Source: Allobosea caraganae
GTDB lineage: Bacteria > Pseudomonadota > Alphaproteobacteria > Rhizobiales > Beijerinckiaceae
DNA length: 64,000 nt
Direction: 5' to 3'
NCBI RefSeq assembly: GCF_003351345.1
Contig: NZ_QQTO01000021.1
Location: 186,001 to 250,000 of the forward strand
A program made the translations under genes and the position numbers. A model generated the notes under the pieces. That model was not told the origin of the DNA, did not search any database, and saw nothing but the letters and a program-made list of their open reading frames with translations. Positions 8,998 to 17,043 of this stretch are shown piece after piece (the stretch's first letter is position 1; each line of letters begins with the position of its first letter).

Positions 8998-10281
8998 TCA
9001 GCGACCGCTCAGCCAGGCGAGCGGAACGGTCACGAGTTGCGGGAACAGGATCATCAGGAACATCATGATCGACTGGGCGACCAGGAAGGGCCAGACCCCC
9101 TTGATCACCAGCGTCATCGGGATGCGCGCCACGCCGCAGACGACGTTGAGCACGATGCCGACGGGCGGCGTGATCAGGCCGATGGCGTTGTTGATGATGA
9201 AGAGCACGCCGAAATAGATCGGGTCGATGCCGGCCTGCTTGATCACCGGCATCAGCACCGGCGTCAGGATCAGCACCGTCGGCGTGAAGTCGAGCGCCGT
9301 GCCGACGACCATCACCAGCAGCATGATGATGATCATCAGGACGGTCTTGTTGTCCATGAAGGGCGCGAGGATGCTGGTGAGCTCGGCCGGGATGTTGGCC
9401 TGGGTGATCAGCCAGGCCGAGACGACTGCGGCGGCGACGAGCAGCATGACGGCGCTGGTCGTCTTCGCCGCCATCAACGTGACCTTGTAGAGGTCCTTCG
9501 GCTTGAGCTCGCGATAGACGAACATGCCGACCACGAGCGCGTAGACGGTGGCGACGACGGCGGCCTCGGTCGGCGTGACGATGCCGAAGCGGATGCCGCC
9601 GAGGATGGCGATCGGCATCAGCAGCGCGAGCGAGCCGTCCCAGGTCGCCTTCCAGCGCTCGGCGCCGGTGCGGCGCGGCAAGACGGTGATCTTGTCGTGG
9701 CGGCAGACGATGAACCAGGCGATGACCAGCGACAGGCCGATGAGCAGGCCGGGCACGACGCCGGCGAGGAAGAGCCGGGTGATGGAGAGGTTGGCGGCGA
9801 CGCCGAAGACGATGAAGCCGATCGAGGGCGGGATGATCGGGGCGATGATGCCGCCCGACGCGATCAGGCCGGCGGAGCGGCCGGTGTCGTAGCCGGCCTG
9901 GCGCATCATCGGCAGCAGGATCGAGGCCAGCGCGGCGGTGTCGGCCGCGGCCGAGCCCGAGAGCGAGGCCATGATGATCGAGGCGAAGATCGCGACGTAG
10001 CCGAGGCCGCCATGGAGATGGCCGACCAGCGAGAGCGCGAAGTTGACGATGCGCTTCGACAGGCCGCCGGCATTCATCAGCTCGCCGGCGAGGAGGAAGA
10101 ACGGGATCGCCAGCAGCTGGAACGAGTCCGCGCCGACGATCATGTTCTGGGCGATGATCTGGGTGTCGAAGACGCCGAGCCAGAACATCAGGCAGACCGC
10201 GCAGACGATCAGCGCAAAGGCGATCGGCATGCCGAGCGCCATCGCTCCGCAGAGCGAGAACAGGAAGATGGCGACGGTCAT
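8998..10281 (-). CDS. dctM: TRAP transporter large permease (DctM)
   Basis: A 427-residue membrane protein of the IT superfamily with about 12 hydrophobic segments and the typical ALGMPIAFAL, SGSAAADTAAL and IPPSIGFIVFG stretches. It forms the sodium-coupled channel of the TRAP importer with the DctQ protein encoded just upstream. The start overlaps the dctQ stop by ATGA. The dctP receptor gene follows 35 bases after its stop. Confidence 0.94.
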   Translation of the reverse strand: MTVAIFLFSLCGAMALGMPIAFALIVCAVCLMFWLGVFDTQIIAQNMIVGADSFQLLAIPFFLLAGELMNAGGLSKRIVNFALSLVGHLHGGLGYVAIFASIIMASLSGSAAADTAALASILLPMMRQAGYDTGRSAGLIASGGIIAPIIPPSIGFIVFGVAANLSITRLFLAGVVPGLLIGLSLVIAWFIVCRHDKITVLPRRTGAERWKATWDGSLALLMPIAILGGIRFGIVTPTEAAVVATVYALVVGMFVYRELKPKDLYKVTLMAAKTTSAVMLLVAAAVVSAWLITQANIPAELTSILAPFMDNKTVLMIIIMLLVMVVGTALDFTPTVLILTPVLMPVIKQAGIDPIYFGVLFIINNAIGLITPPVGIVLNVVCGVARIPMTLVIKGVWPFLVAQSIMMFLMILFPQLVTVPLAWLSGR

Positions 10282-10823
10282 TCCAGGTGCCCCTTCAGGT
10301 CGCGCGAGGGGCTGTTGCTGTAGTCGCCGACGAACTCGTCGAGTTCGTAGGAGGCGAGCTTTCCGGTGAGGGCCCGGTAAAGGCGCGCCAGCGTGATCAG
10401 ACCGATGCCGATGCCGGCGAAGTAGAGCACGCCGTAGACGTAGCTCATGCTCAGGCCGGTGACGGGGGCGACGGAGGAGGCGTTGATCTCGTGCTGCTTG
10501 AAGGTGCCGTCGAGCAGCATGACGCAGCAGATCAGGATGATCAGGTCGCTGAGGACCATGCAGACCAGCCGGCCGTTGCGACCGAGCGTGCCGACGAAGG
10601 TGTCAACGCCGAGATGGCCGTTCTCGCGCATCACCACGACCGCGCCGATATAAGTCAGCCAGACGAAGAAATAGCGCGACAGCTCCTCCGACAGGTCGAG
10701 GCCCGAGTTGAAGAGATAGCGCAGCACGACATTGCCGAAGACCATCACCACCATCCCGGCAAGCAGGATGACGAGGATGGCCTCAAGCGCGCGTAAGACC
10801 CATCGCTCGGCCGTTGCTAGCAT
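10278..10823 (-). CDS. dctQ: TRAP transporter small permease (DctQ)
   Basis: A 181-residue integral membrane protein with four predicted helices and the DctQ pattern NVVLRYLFNSGLDLSEELSR. It is the small membrane subunit that pairs with DctM. AAGGAG lies seven bases before ATG 10823. The start overlaps the end of the upstream gntR by seven bases, so regulator and transporter are co-transcribed. Confidence 0.92.
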   Translation of the reverse strand: MLATAERWVLRALEAILVILLAGMVVMVFGNVVLRYLFNSGLDLSEELSRYFFVWLTYIGAVVVMRENGHLGVDTFVGTLGRNGRLVCMVLSDLIILICCVMLLDGTFKQHEINASSVAPVTGLSMSYVYGVLYFAGIGIGLITLARLYRALTGKLASYELDEFVGDYSNSPSRDLKGHLE

Positions 10824-11593
10824 TGAGCGCTCCTTTTGAGATTTCTTGGCGGGTTTCTTGTCGTCGGGCGGGCGGCGGCGGCTTTCGACCGGCGCCGGCC
10901 CTGTTCGATATCGGCTTGCGCGCTCTTGAGCAGGACGACCATGGCCGCGCGCGCCTGATCGGGCTCGCGCCCGGCGATGGCGTTCGCGACGTCGCGATGC
11001 AGCGTGATCGAGGCCTGGATCCGCACGGGATCATGCATGGACAGCCGGAACGAGGCCTTCAGCATGGCGTGCAGGATCGGCGAAAGCTGGACCAGCAGGA
11101 TATTGTCGGAGGCGCGCAGGACCGCGTCGTGGAAGCGGAAATCCGCAGCCTCGTGCATGGCCCGGTCCGGCGCGCCGACCATGCCGGCGAGGGCGGCCAT
11201 GATGGAAGCGACCTGTTCGGAGCTGCCGCGCTCGGCCGCGAAGGCGCAGGCAGCGGGCTCGATCATGCTGCGCAATTCGAGCAGGTCGCGCTCGAAGCCG
11301 CTCGCCATGTCGGCATCGCTGAGCCACTCCATCACCTGCGGGTCGAGCAGGCGCCAGGACGAGAGCGGCTGGATGCGGGAGCCGACGCGCGGGCCGGTGA
11401 CGATCAGGCCGAGCGCCTGCAAGGTCTTGGTCGCCTCGCGGATGACGGTGCGGCTGAGTTCGAAGCGCTGGGCGAGCTCGTCCTCGCGCGGCAGCGTGCC
11501 GCCCCGGCCGATCTCGCCGGCGACGATCATCCGCCCGAGGCGGTCGACCAGATGCGCATGGAAACTCGACGGGCGGCTCATGCCGAAGGTCAT
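10817..11593 (-). CDS. GntR/FadR-family transcriptional regulator (FCD domain)
   Basis: About 258 residues. An N-terminal winged helix (residues about 15-75, ELAQRFELSRTVIREATKTL) is followed by an all-helical FCD ligand domain (ERDLLELRSMIEPAACAFAA, DFRFHDAVLRASDN). FCD regulators usually sense the carboxylate or sugar-acid substrate of the neighbouring pathway. It is the first gene of the dctQMP-enolase operon and probably controls it and itself. Two starts are possible, ATG 11593 and ATG 11581, and neither has a strong ribosome binding site. An imperfect palindrome (11589-11610) overlaps the first start. Confidence 0.88.
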   Translation of the reverse strand: MTFGMSRPSSFHAHLVDRLGRMIVAGEIGRGGTLPREDELAQRFELSRTVIREATKTLQALGLIVTGPRVGSRIQPLSSWRLLDPQVMEWLSDADMASGFERDLLELRSMIEPAACAFAAERGSSEQVASIMAALAGMVGAPDRAMHEAADFRFHDAVLRASDNILLVQLSPILHAMLKASFRLSMHDPVRIQASITLHRDVANAIAGREPDQARAAMVVLLKSAQADIEQGRRRSKAAAARPTTRNPPRNLKRSAQC

Positions 11594-11610
11594 ATCATAC
11601 GATGAATGAC
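11589..11610. promoter_or_regulatory. candidate GntR operator at the gntR start
   Basis: A 22-base imperfect palindrome with perfect GTCAT/ATGAC outer arms and symmetric inner AT steps, in an AT-richer patch at the 5' end of the gntR-dctQMP operon. Position suggests autoregulation. It is weaker evidence than for the other GntR sites in the window. Confidence 0.35.
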
Positions 11611-11674
11611 CGGCAAGCCTGGGTCGCGATTAGACTATGGACTCAGGGGGGACGACCTGGTGCGCCGCTCTCTT

Positions 11675-11835
11675 CCCTTCTCCCCCTGCGGGAGAAGGTG
11701 TCCCGGCAGGGCCGGATGAGGGGTCGCGCTGCCCTCTATCGCTGAGTTTGGTTGAAGCTTTGCACGGTAACCGTCGCGCGACCCCTCATCCGTCTCGGCT
11801 TTGCCGAGCCACCTTCTCCCGCAGGGGGAGAAGGG
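11675..11835. repeat. long palindromic repeat
   Basis: The two ends (11675-11700 and 11810-11835) are perfect 26-base inverted repeats. Inner arms around GATGAGGGGTCGCGC and GCGCGACCCCTCATC also pair, so the whole element can fold into one long hairpin. Same family as 5179-5327. It lies in the gap between gntR and the convergent end of the amino-acid ABC operon; the rest of that gap has no other feature I can support. Confidence 0.88.
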
Positions 11836-11875
11836 GAGCGCGCTTTCCGGCGCGGCGGCGTTCGGCGGCCGCGCC

Positions 11876-12616
11876 TCAGTGCACGCCTGACACCCCAGCG
11901 TTGACGAAGTTGCGCAGCTCGGACGTCTCCGGCGCGGCGAAGAGCTGCTTCGAGGGGCCGCTCTCCCAGATCTTGCCCTGGTGCATGAACACGGTCGTAT
12001 CCGCGACGGTGCGGGCGAAGTTCATCTCGTGGGTGACGAGCAGCATGGTCATGCCGGCCTTGGCGAGCTTCTCCATGACGATCAGCACCTCGCCGGTCAG
12101 CTCCGGATCGAGCGCCGAGGTGACCTCGTCGAAGAGCATGACCTTGGGCCGCATCGCCAGCGAGCGGGCGATGGCGACGCGCTGCTGCTGGCCGCCGGAG
12201 AGGTTGTCCGGGTAGGAATCGAACTTCTCGGAGAGGCCGACCTGGGCCAGCACGTCCTTGGCCAGCGTCATCGCATCGGCGTTGGAGACGCCCTGCGTGA
12301 TGCGCGGCGAGAGCATGATGTTCTGCCCGACCGTGAGGTGCGGGAAGAGGTTGTAGCTCTGGAAGACGATGCCGACATCCTTGCGCAGCTCACGCAGGCG
12401 CTTGGGATCCTGGTCGACGGTATGGCCGGCGACCTCGATGCGGCCGGCCTGGAAGACCTCCAGTCCGTTGATGCAGCGCAGGAGCGTGCTCTTGCCCGAG
12501 CCGGAGCGGCCGATGATCGCGACGACCTGGCCGGCGTCGACGCTGAGCGAGACCCCCTTGAGGACCTCGAGCGTGCCGAACTTCTTGTGGACTTCGTCAA
12601 TGACTACGGCTGGCAT
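11876..12616 (-). CDS. polar amino-acid ABC transporter ATP-binding protein
   Basis: A 246-residue ATPase of the GlnQ/HisP group. Walker A is GRSGSGKST (36-44), the signature is LSGGQQQR near residue 140, and Walker B reads VMLFDEVTSALD. It energises the import driven by the two permeases and the binding protein encoded just upstream. Its start overlaps the preceding permease gene by 20 bases. It is the only amino-acid-type ABC ATPase in the window, which matters because the Aap system at 52305-55565 lacks one. Confidence 0.93.
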   Translation of the reverse strand: MPAVVIDEVHKKFGTLEVLKGVSLSVDAGQVVAIIGRSGSGKSTLLRCINGLEVFQAGRIEVAGHTVDQDPKRLRELRKDVGIVFQSYNLFPHLTVGQNIMLSPRITQGVSNADAMTLAKDVLAQVGLSEKFDSYPDNLSGGQQQRVAIARSLAMRPKVMLFDEVTSALDPELTGEVLIVMEKLAKAGMTMLLVTHEMNFARTVADTTVFMHQGKIWESGPSKQLFAAPETSELRNFVNAGVSGVH

Positions 12617-13250
12617 TCATCACCTTTTCGAGATGTCGGCTGAGCCGGGAGAGCGGGAAGCAGATTGCGAAGTAGATCGCCCCCACCAGCGAGAAGATCT
12701 GGAAGGCTTGGTAGGTCGCGTTGTTGACCAGCATGCCGGCGCGCATCAGGTCGACGAAGCCGACGACCTGGACGATCGAGGTGTTCTTCACGAGCTGGAC
12801 GAGGAAGCCGACCGTGGGCGGCAGCGAGATGCGCGCGGCCTGCGGCAGGATGATGTAGCGGTATTGCTGGCCGCGCGTCAGCGCCAGCGAGGCTGAGGCC
12901 TCCCATTGCTGGCGCGGCACGGACTCGATCGAGCCGCGCCAGATCTCGGCGAGATAGGCCGAGACGTAGATCGCGAGCGAGGCCGAGGCCGCCAGGAAGG
13001 GCGGCAGCTCGATGCCCACGGCAGACAGCCCGTAATAGCTCATGAACAGCACCATGAGCACGGGAATCGACTGGATCACCAGGATGTAGCCGGCCGCGAA
13101 GCGGCGCAGCAGCTTGATCCGCGACAGGCGCATGATGGCGAAGACGCCGCCGAAGATGCCGCCGATGACGAAGGCGATGGCGGTGAGCGCCAGCGTCCAG
13201 CTCGCGGAGCGGAGGATGAAATAGGCCTCGGGCCAACCGAAGGTCTGCAT
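12597..13250 (-). CDS. amino-acid ABC transporter permease
   Basis: A 217-residue HisM/GlnP-type permease (His/Glu/Gln/Arg/opine group) with about five membrane helices. The EAA loop is RQQWEASASLALTRGQQYRYIILPQA. ATG 13250 shares one base with the preceding permease's stop. It probably forms a heterodimer with the product of the gene at 13250-13942. Confidence 0.92.
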   Translation of the reverse strand: MQTFGWPEAYFILRSASWTLALTAIAFVIGGIFGGVFAIMRLSRIKLLRRFAAGYILVIQSIPVLMVLFMSYYGLSAVGIELPPFLAASASLAIYVSAYLAEIWRGSIESVPRQQWEASASLALTRGQQYRYIILPQAARISLPPTVGFLVQLVKNTSIVQVVGFVDLMRAGMLVNNATYQAFQIFSLVGAIYFAICFPLSRLSRHLEKVMNASRSH

Positions 13251-13942
13251 CAGGCGGCCTCCCCATGCGCTTCGGCGACGCGGGCGAGCCCGGAGACCTG
13301 GGGGAAGATCCTGCGGCCGAGCCAGTTCAGGAAGAGCTTCAGCGAGAGCGCCAGCACGAGGTAGATGATGGTGACGATGATGTAGGTCTCGAAGCTGCGG
13401 AACGTGTCCTGCTCGATGATCGCGGCAGTGCCCGAGAGCTCCTGCACCGAGACGAAGGAGCAGATGCTGGAGGCCAGCATCATCAGCACGAACTGGCTCG
13501 ACAGCGCCGGCCAGACGCGGGCGAAGGCCGGCTGCAGCACGACGTACTGGAAGACCTGGCGCTTGCTCATCGCCAGCGCCAGCCCGGCCTCGACCTGCGA
13601 CTTGTGGATCGAGTCGACGCCGGCGCGGATGATCTCGGTCGCATAGGCGGCGAGGTTGAGCGTCATCGCCAGGATCGAGGCCTCGAGGCCGTTCATGCGG
13701 ATGCCGATCTGCGGCAGCCCGAAGAAGATCATGAAGAGCTGGACCAGGAAGGGCGTGTTGCGCATCAGCTCGACATAGGCGTCGACGATGTAGCCGGCCC
13801 AGCTGCCCGCGAGGCTGCGCAGCGCGCTCATCAGCGTCGCGAGGATGAGGCCGAGCGCGATCGCGACGAAGGACAGCGCGATGGTCAGCATGACCCCGTT
13901 CAGGATCATCGGCCATTTGGAAATGACGTCTTGGAAGAGCAA
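13250..13942 (-). CDS. amino-acid ABC transporter permease
   Basis: A 230-residue HisQ/GlnP-type permease. The EAA-loop segment is KSQVEAGLALAMSKRQVFQYVVLQPA. The start is taken as TTG 13942, because GAAGGA lies eight bases upstream and the product then begins LFQDVISKWPM, the usual N-terminal length. The open frame extends upstream without a comparable start site. It is separated from the binding-protein gene by 227 bases that hold a palindromic repeat. Confidence 0.9.
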   Translation of the reverse strand: MLFQDVISKWPMILNGVMLTIALSFVAIALGLILATLMSALRSLAGSWAGYIVDAYVELMRNTPFLVQLFMIFFGLPQIGIRMNGLEASILAMTLNLAAYATEIIRAGVDSIHKSQVEAGLALAMSKRQVFQYVVLQPAFARVWPALSSQFVLMMLASSICSFVSVQELSGTAAIIEQDTFRSFETYIIVTIIYLVLALSLKLFLNWLGRRIFPQVSGLARVAEAHGEAA

Positions 13943-14034
13943 CGGCGCGCTCCTTCGGCCTTCGAGGTCGAGGGTCACCGGCGCGACACGGACTATGTCG
14001 CGCCGATATTTTGGAGATCGGCGGAAAGGCCCCG

Positions 14035-14143
14035 AGCCCTCATCCTGAGGAGCGGGCTGCAAGCCCGCGTCTCGAAGGATGTTTCAGAGGGCGCTGGATC
14101 ATCCTTCGAGACGCCGCTGACGCGGCTTCTCAGGATGAGGGCT
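14035..14143. repeat. palindromic repeat downstream of the binding-protein gene
   Basis: The ends AGCCCTCATCCTGAG and CTCAGGATGAGGGCT are perfect inverted repeats, with inner GTCTCGAAGGAT/ATCCTTCGAGAC arms. Related copies lie at 20811-20929 and 28125-28237. It sits 26 bases after the binding-protein stop and before the permease genes of the same operon. Confidence 0.88.
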
Positions 14144-14169
14144 GTGTTTCCGTTCGATCCCCAGGCGGA

Positions 14170-14976
14170 TCAGAAGGTCGGCAGCGGCGGCAGCGGGCCG
14201 CCGACCCACTTCTGCGAGATCGCGTCGAGCTCGCCGTTCTGCTTGACGTAGTAGATGAAGTTGTTGAGCCACTGGCGCAGCTCGTAGGCGTCCTTGCGCA
14301 TGGTCATCGAGTTGGGCTGCATGCCGAAGACGAACTTGAGTTCGGTCTCGGTCTCGCCGCGCGCCTTGATGGCGGCGTTGGCCTGGGCGTCGGGGCCGGC
14401 GATGGCCTCGACCTGACCGGAGAACAGCGCCTGCATGGTGGTGGCGTCGTCCTCGAAGCGCAGGATGGTGAGGTTCAGCTCCTTCTCGCGGCTGGTGAAC
14501 TCGCGCTCGACGCTGGAGCCGCGGTTGACGCCGACCTTGCGGCCCTTGAGGTCGTCCCAGGTTTTGATGGCGACGCCCTTCTTGGCGTAGATGCCGGTCT
14601 GGAAGGCGCTGTAGGGGATCGAGAACATCACCGCCTTGGCGCGCTCGGGCGTCGGGGCCAGCGTGGCGACGAGGAAGTCCACCTTGTTGGCTTCCAGCGC
14701 GGGGATGCGGGCCGGCGGGGTGAGCTGCACCAGCTCGACCTTGACGCCGAGATACTTGCCGATCAGCGCGATGACGTCGGCATCGTAGCCGATCGCGTTG
14801 CCTTGCGAGTCGACCGAACCGTAGGGCGGGGCGCCGATCAGCACGCCGATGCGGACCGAGCCGCGCTTGACGATGTCGGTGATGCTCTGGGCCGAGGCCT
14901 GGCCGGCCATGGCGAGAAGGCTGCCGCCAAGGGCGAGAACGGCCGCGGCGGTCTTGAGGTGTTTGAAGAACTTCAT
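14170..14976 (-). CDS. amino-acid ABC transporter substrate-binding protein
   Basis: A 268-residue family 3 solute-binding protein with a Sec signal peptide (about 1-29, ending GQASAQ). RIGVLIGAPPYGSVDSQGN and GYDADVIALIGKYLGV are the family's first ligand-contacting strands, and GRKVGVNRGSSVE follows. It probably binds a polar amino acid or a related small amino compound. It lies between the hydroxyacid dehydrogenase gene and the permease and ATPase genes on the same strand. Confidence 0.92.
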   Translation of the reverse strand: MKFFKHLKTAAAVLALGGSLLAMAGQASAQSITDIVKRGSVRIGVLIGAPPYGSVDSQGNAIGYDADVIALIGKYLGVKVELVQLTPPARIPALEANKVDFLVATLAPTPERAKAVMFSIPYSAFQTGIYAKKGVAIKTWDDLKGRKVGVNRGSSVEREFTSREKELNLTILRFEDDATTMQALFSGQVEAIAGPDAQANAAIKARGETETELKFVFGMQPNSMTMRKDAYELRQWLNNFIYYVKQNGELDAISQKWVGGPLPPLPTF

Positions 14977-15047
14977 GGGTCGTTCCTTGTTTCCCGGCTT
15001 ATTTTCGTTGTGATCCGGCTTCGTCGCGTCCGGTTCCATGGAGAGCG

Positions 15048-16031
15048 TCAAGGCGTGTTGCGGCCCTCGCGCACGACATTGATACAGGCCTCGCCCTTGA
15101 GGCGGCGACCGACGTTGTCCGCGATCGTCTGCTGCCGCCGCCGGATCGTGCCGGTGGTCCAGCCTGACATGTGCGGGGTCATGACGATATTGGGCAATTC
15201 GTGGAATGGCAGAGCCGAAGGCTGCGGGTTCGCACGGCCGGGACCCGGATACTGGTACCAGGTGTCGATGATCGCGCCGCCGATCGTCTTCTGCTTCAGC
15301 GCCTCGTAGAGCGCGGCCTCGTCGATGGTCGGGCCGCGGCCGACATTGATGATCACGGCGTCCGGCCGCATCTTCGCGAGGGCGTCCGTGCCGACGATGC
15401 CCTTGGTCTCGTCGGTGAAGGGCACGGAGACGACGATGGCATCGGCCGAGCCCCAGAATTCGTCGAGCTGGTCGAGCGTGAAGGCGCGGTCGACCAGGGC
15501 GGAGGTCGCGACCTTGCTGCGGTTGGCGACGACGACCTTCATCTCGAAGGCTTTCGCGCGCGCCGCGATCGCCTTGCCGATATGGCCGAAGCCGAGCAGG
15601 CCGATGGTCGTTCCGGCGATCTCGCCATGGACGCGCTCCGGCGCGCCGGCCCAATACGTCCACTGGCCCTTGCGCAGGTCGGTATCGGCTGAAGAGAGCG
15701 GGATGTTGCGGGCGAGCAGGGCGCTCATCACGTATTCGGCGATGGCCTGCTCGTGGCCGAAGCAGTTGCAGAGAGTGGTCGCCGGCGGCAGCGCGGCGAG
15801 GTCGACGGCGTCGTAGCCGGCGCCCGGCACGTGGAAGAGCTTCAGCCCGGGCGGCACCGGCAGGCTGGCGTCGAACTTGGTGGCGACGATCACGTCGGCG
15901 GCGGCATAGGCCTCGCGATCGGCACCCGAGAGCACGTCCGGCAGCACCCGGATATCGGCCTTGGCGTCGAGCAGCTCGGCGAAGCCGTTGCTGAAGGAGG
16001 CGGCGTTCTCGCCGTGGAATACGATACGCAT
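15048..16031 (-). CDS. D-2-hydroxyacid dehydrogenase family protein
   Basis: A 327-residue NAD(P)-dependent dehydrogenase fold. The Rossmann motif is GFGHIG (147-152). NVGRGP carries the substrate-binding Arg232, and PHMSG carries the catalytic His287. At the place where PGDH-type enzymes have the Glu that pairs with the His (DVxxxEP), this protein reads DTWYQYP, with Tyr at the Glu position. The reaction may therefore be unusual. It follows the GntR gene closely and precedes the amino-acid ABC genes, so the substrate may be a keto or hydroxy acid from an imported amino acid (inference). Confidence 0.85.
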   Translation of the reverse strand: MRIVFHGENAASFSNGFAELLDAKADIRVLPDVLSGADREAYAAADVIVATKFDASLPVPPGLKLFHVPGAGYDAVDLAALPPATTLCNCFGHEQAIAEYVMSALLARNIPLSSADTDLRKGQWTYWAGAPERVHGEIAGTTIGLLGFGHIGKAIAARAKAFEMKVVVANRSKVATSALVDRAFTLDQLDEFWGSADAIVVSVPFTDETKGIVGTDALAKMRPDAVIINVGRGPTIDEAALYEALKQKTIGGAIIDTWYQYPGPGRANPQPSALPFHELPNIVMTPHMSGWTTGTIRRRQQTIADNVGRRLKGEACINVVREGRNTP

Positions 16032-16055
16032 GGGGCTAGCAGGCTTTCCGTTTAG

Positions 16056-16820
16056 TCAGGCGCCGAGCAGGGGCTCGACGCTGCAGTCCAAAAGAGAGGG
16101 GTCGATCCTGGCCTCCATCACGTCGAACATGCCGTCGACGAAGGCAACGAGGGCGTCGGAGGCCGCGACGGCGCGCTCGACATGGCGGTTGGCGACCGCG
16201 TTCAGCACGGCGATATGGCAATCGGTGGTGCCGTCGAGATTGCTGTCGCCTGACGTGAAGCTGTGATGGATGAAGCCGATGCGCCGGAAGATCGTGTGCA
16301 GCGGCCGCAGCGTGTGCTCGAGGAAAGGCTCGCTTGCCGCCGCCAGGATCATCTGGTCGATCTTGCGGTCGAGCGTGTTGAACTCGGCGAGCGTGAGAGA
16401 GTCCCGCTTCTCGCGCAGCAGGCGCTCCATGTGCAGCATCTGGTTGCGGTCCGACTGGCTGGCGCGCTCGGCCGCGAGCTGGATGACGAAGCGCTCGATG
16501 TCGCGGCGCAGCCGCAGCAGCACGCGCTCGCGGGCGAGGTCGATCGGCGCGATCTGGAGGCCGTGGCGCGGGCGGATGACGATCAGCGTGTCGGCGGCGA
16601 GGCGGTTGACGGCGTGGTGCACGGGCGTGCGGCCGAAGCCGGTGGCATCCTGAAGGTCCTGCATGGTGAGGAAGCGGCCCGGCCTGAGCTCGCAGCGGAC
16701 CAGCATCTCCTCGAGGCGCTGATAGGCGAGCTCGAAGAAGTTGATCCGGTTGCGGCGCTTCTTCGGGGCGTCGGTATCGCCGATCTCGACCAGCCGCGGC
16801 TGGCTCCTTCCCTTGGCCAT
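16056..16820 (-). CDS. GntR-family transcriptional regulator (FCD domain)
   Basis: A 254-residue regulator. Its winged-helix region (about 28-88, QDLQDATGFGRTPVHHAVNRL) follows a basic N-terminal extension, and a helical FCD-type ligand domain occupies the rest. It is divergent from the enolase-superfamily gene at 17041. A strong palindrome, ACAATAATCGTATTGT (16872-16887), lies 52 bases upstream of its start in the shared promoter region. It probably controls both that gene and its own operon. Confidence 0.88.
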   Translation of the reverse strand: MAKGRSQPRLVEIGDTDAPKKRRNRINFFELAYQRLEEMLVRCELRPGRFLTMQDLQDATGFGRTPVHHAVNRLAADTLIVIRPRHGLQIAPIDLARERVLLRLRRDIERFVIQLAAERASQSDRNQMLHMERLLREKRDSLTLAEFNTLDRKIDQMILAAASEPFLEHTLRPLHTIFRRIGFIHHSFTSGDSNLDGTTDCHIAVLNAVANRHVERAVAASDALVAFVDGMFDVMEARIDPSLLDCSVEPLLGA

Positions 16821-16871
16821 CTTACGCTTCCTCTATGGCTAGGCTCGTTCTCCGGCCCGGCTCTGGAAGAG

Positions 16872-16887
16872 ACAATAATCGTATTGT
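16872..16887. promoter_or_regulatory. candidate GntR operator in a divergent promoter region
   Basis: ACAATA-ATCG-TATTGT has perfect six-base arms and sits in an AT-rich stretch (16870-16900), unusual for this GC-rich DNA, between the divergent gntR (16820) and enolase (17041) genes. Size and position fit a GntR dimer site. Confidence 0.6.
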
Positions 16888-17007
16888 GATATTTTACAAG
16901 CGCCCTTATGGTCGCCTCGTTCCGCGCCGCCGAGAGTGCTTGAGGCCGGCAGCATGACAGAAAATCGCAGCGTTCCACAGTCCCGGCTGATGAAGGACGC
17001 GCGCCGC

Positions 17008-17043
17008 CAAGGGAGGCAGGCTTTGCAAGGGAGGCAGGCTTTG
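17008..17043 (+). repeat. 18-base tandem duplication carrying ribosome binding site and TTG start
   Basis: CAAGGGAGGCAGGCTTTG occurs twice in immediate tandem (17008-17025, 17026-17043). Each copy holds GGGAGG followed six bases later by TTG, and the two TTGs are in frame. The downstream gene therefore has two equivalent start sites six codons apart. Confidence 0.9.

Noticed and set aside
13251..13916. N-terminal extension of the permease at 12597
   Set aside because: The extra 220 residues are a shadow frame of the upstream permease. ATG 13250, overlapping the upstream stop, is the normal start.
14977..15663. Apparent fusion of the hydroxyacid dehydrogenase region to the amino-acid binding protein
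   Set aside because: The continuous frame upstream of 14976 is out of frame with the dehydrogenase and lacks its motifs. A clear signal peptide begins at 14976.
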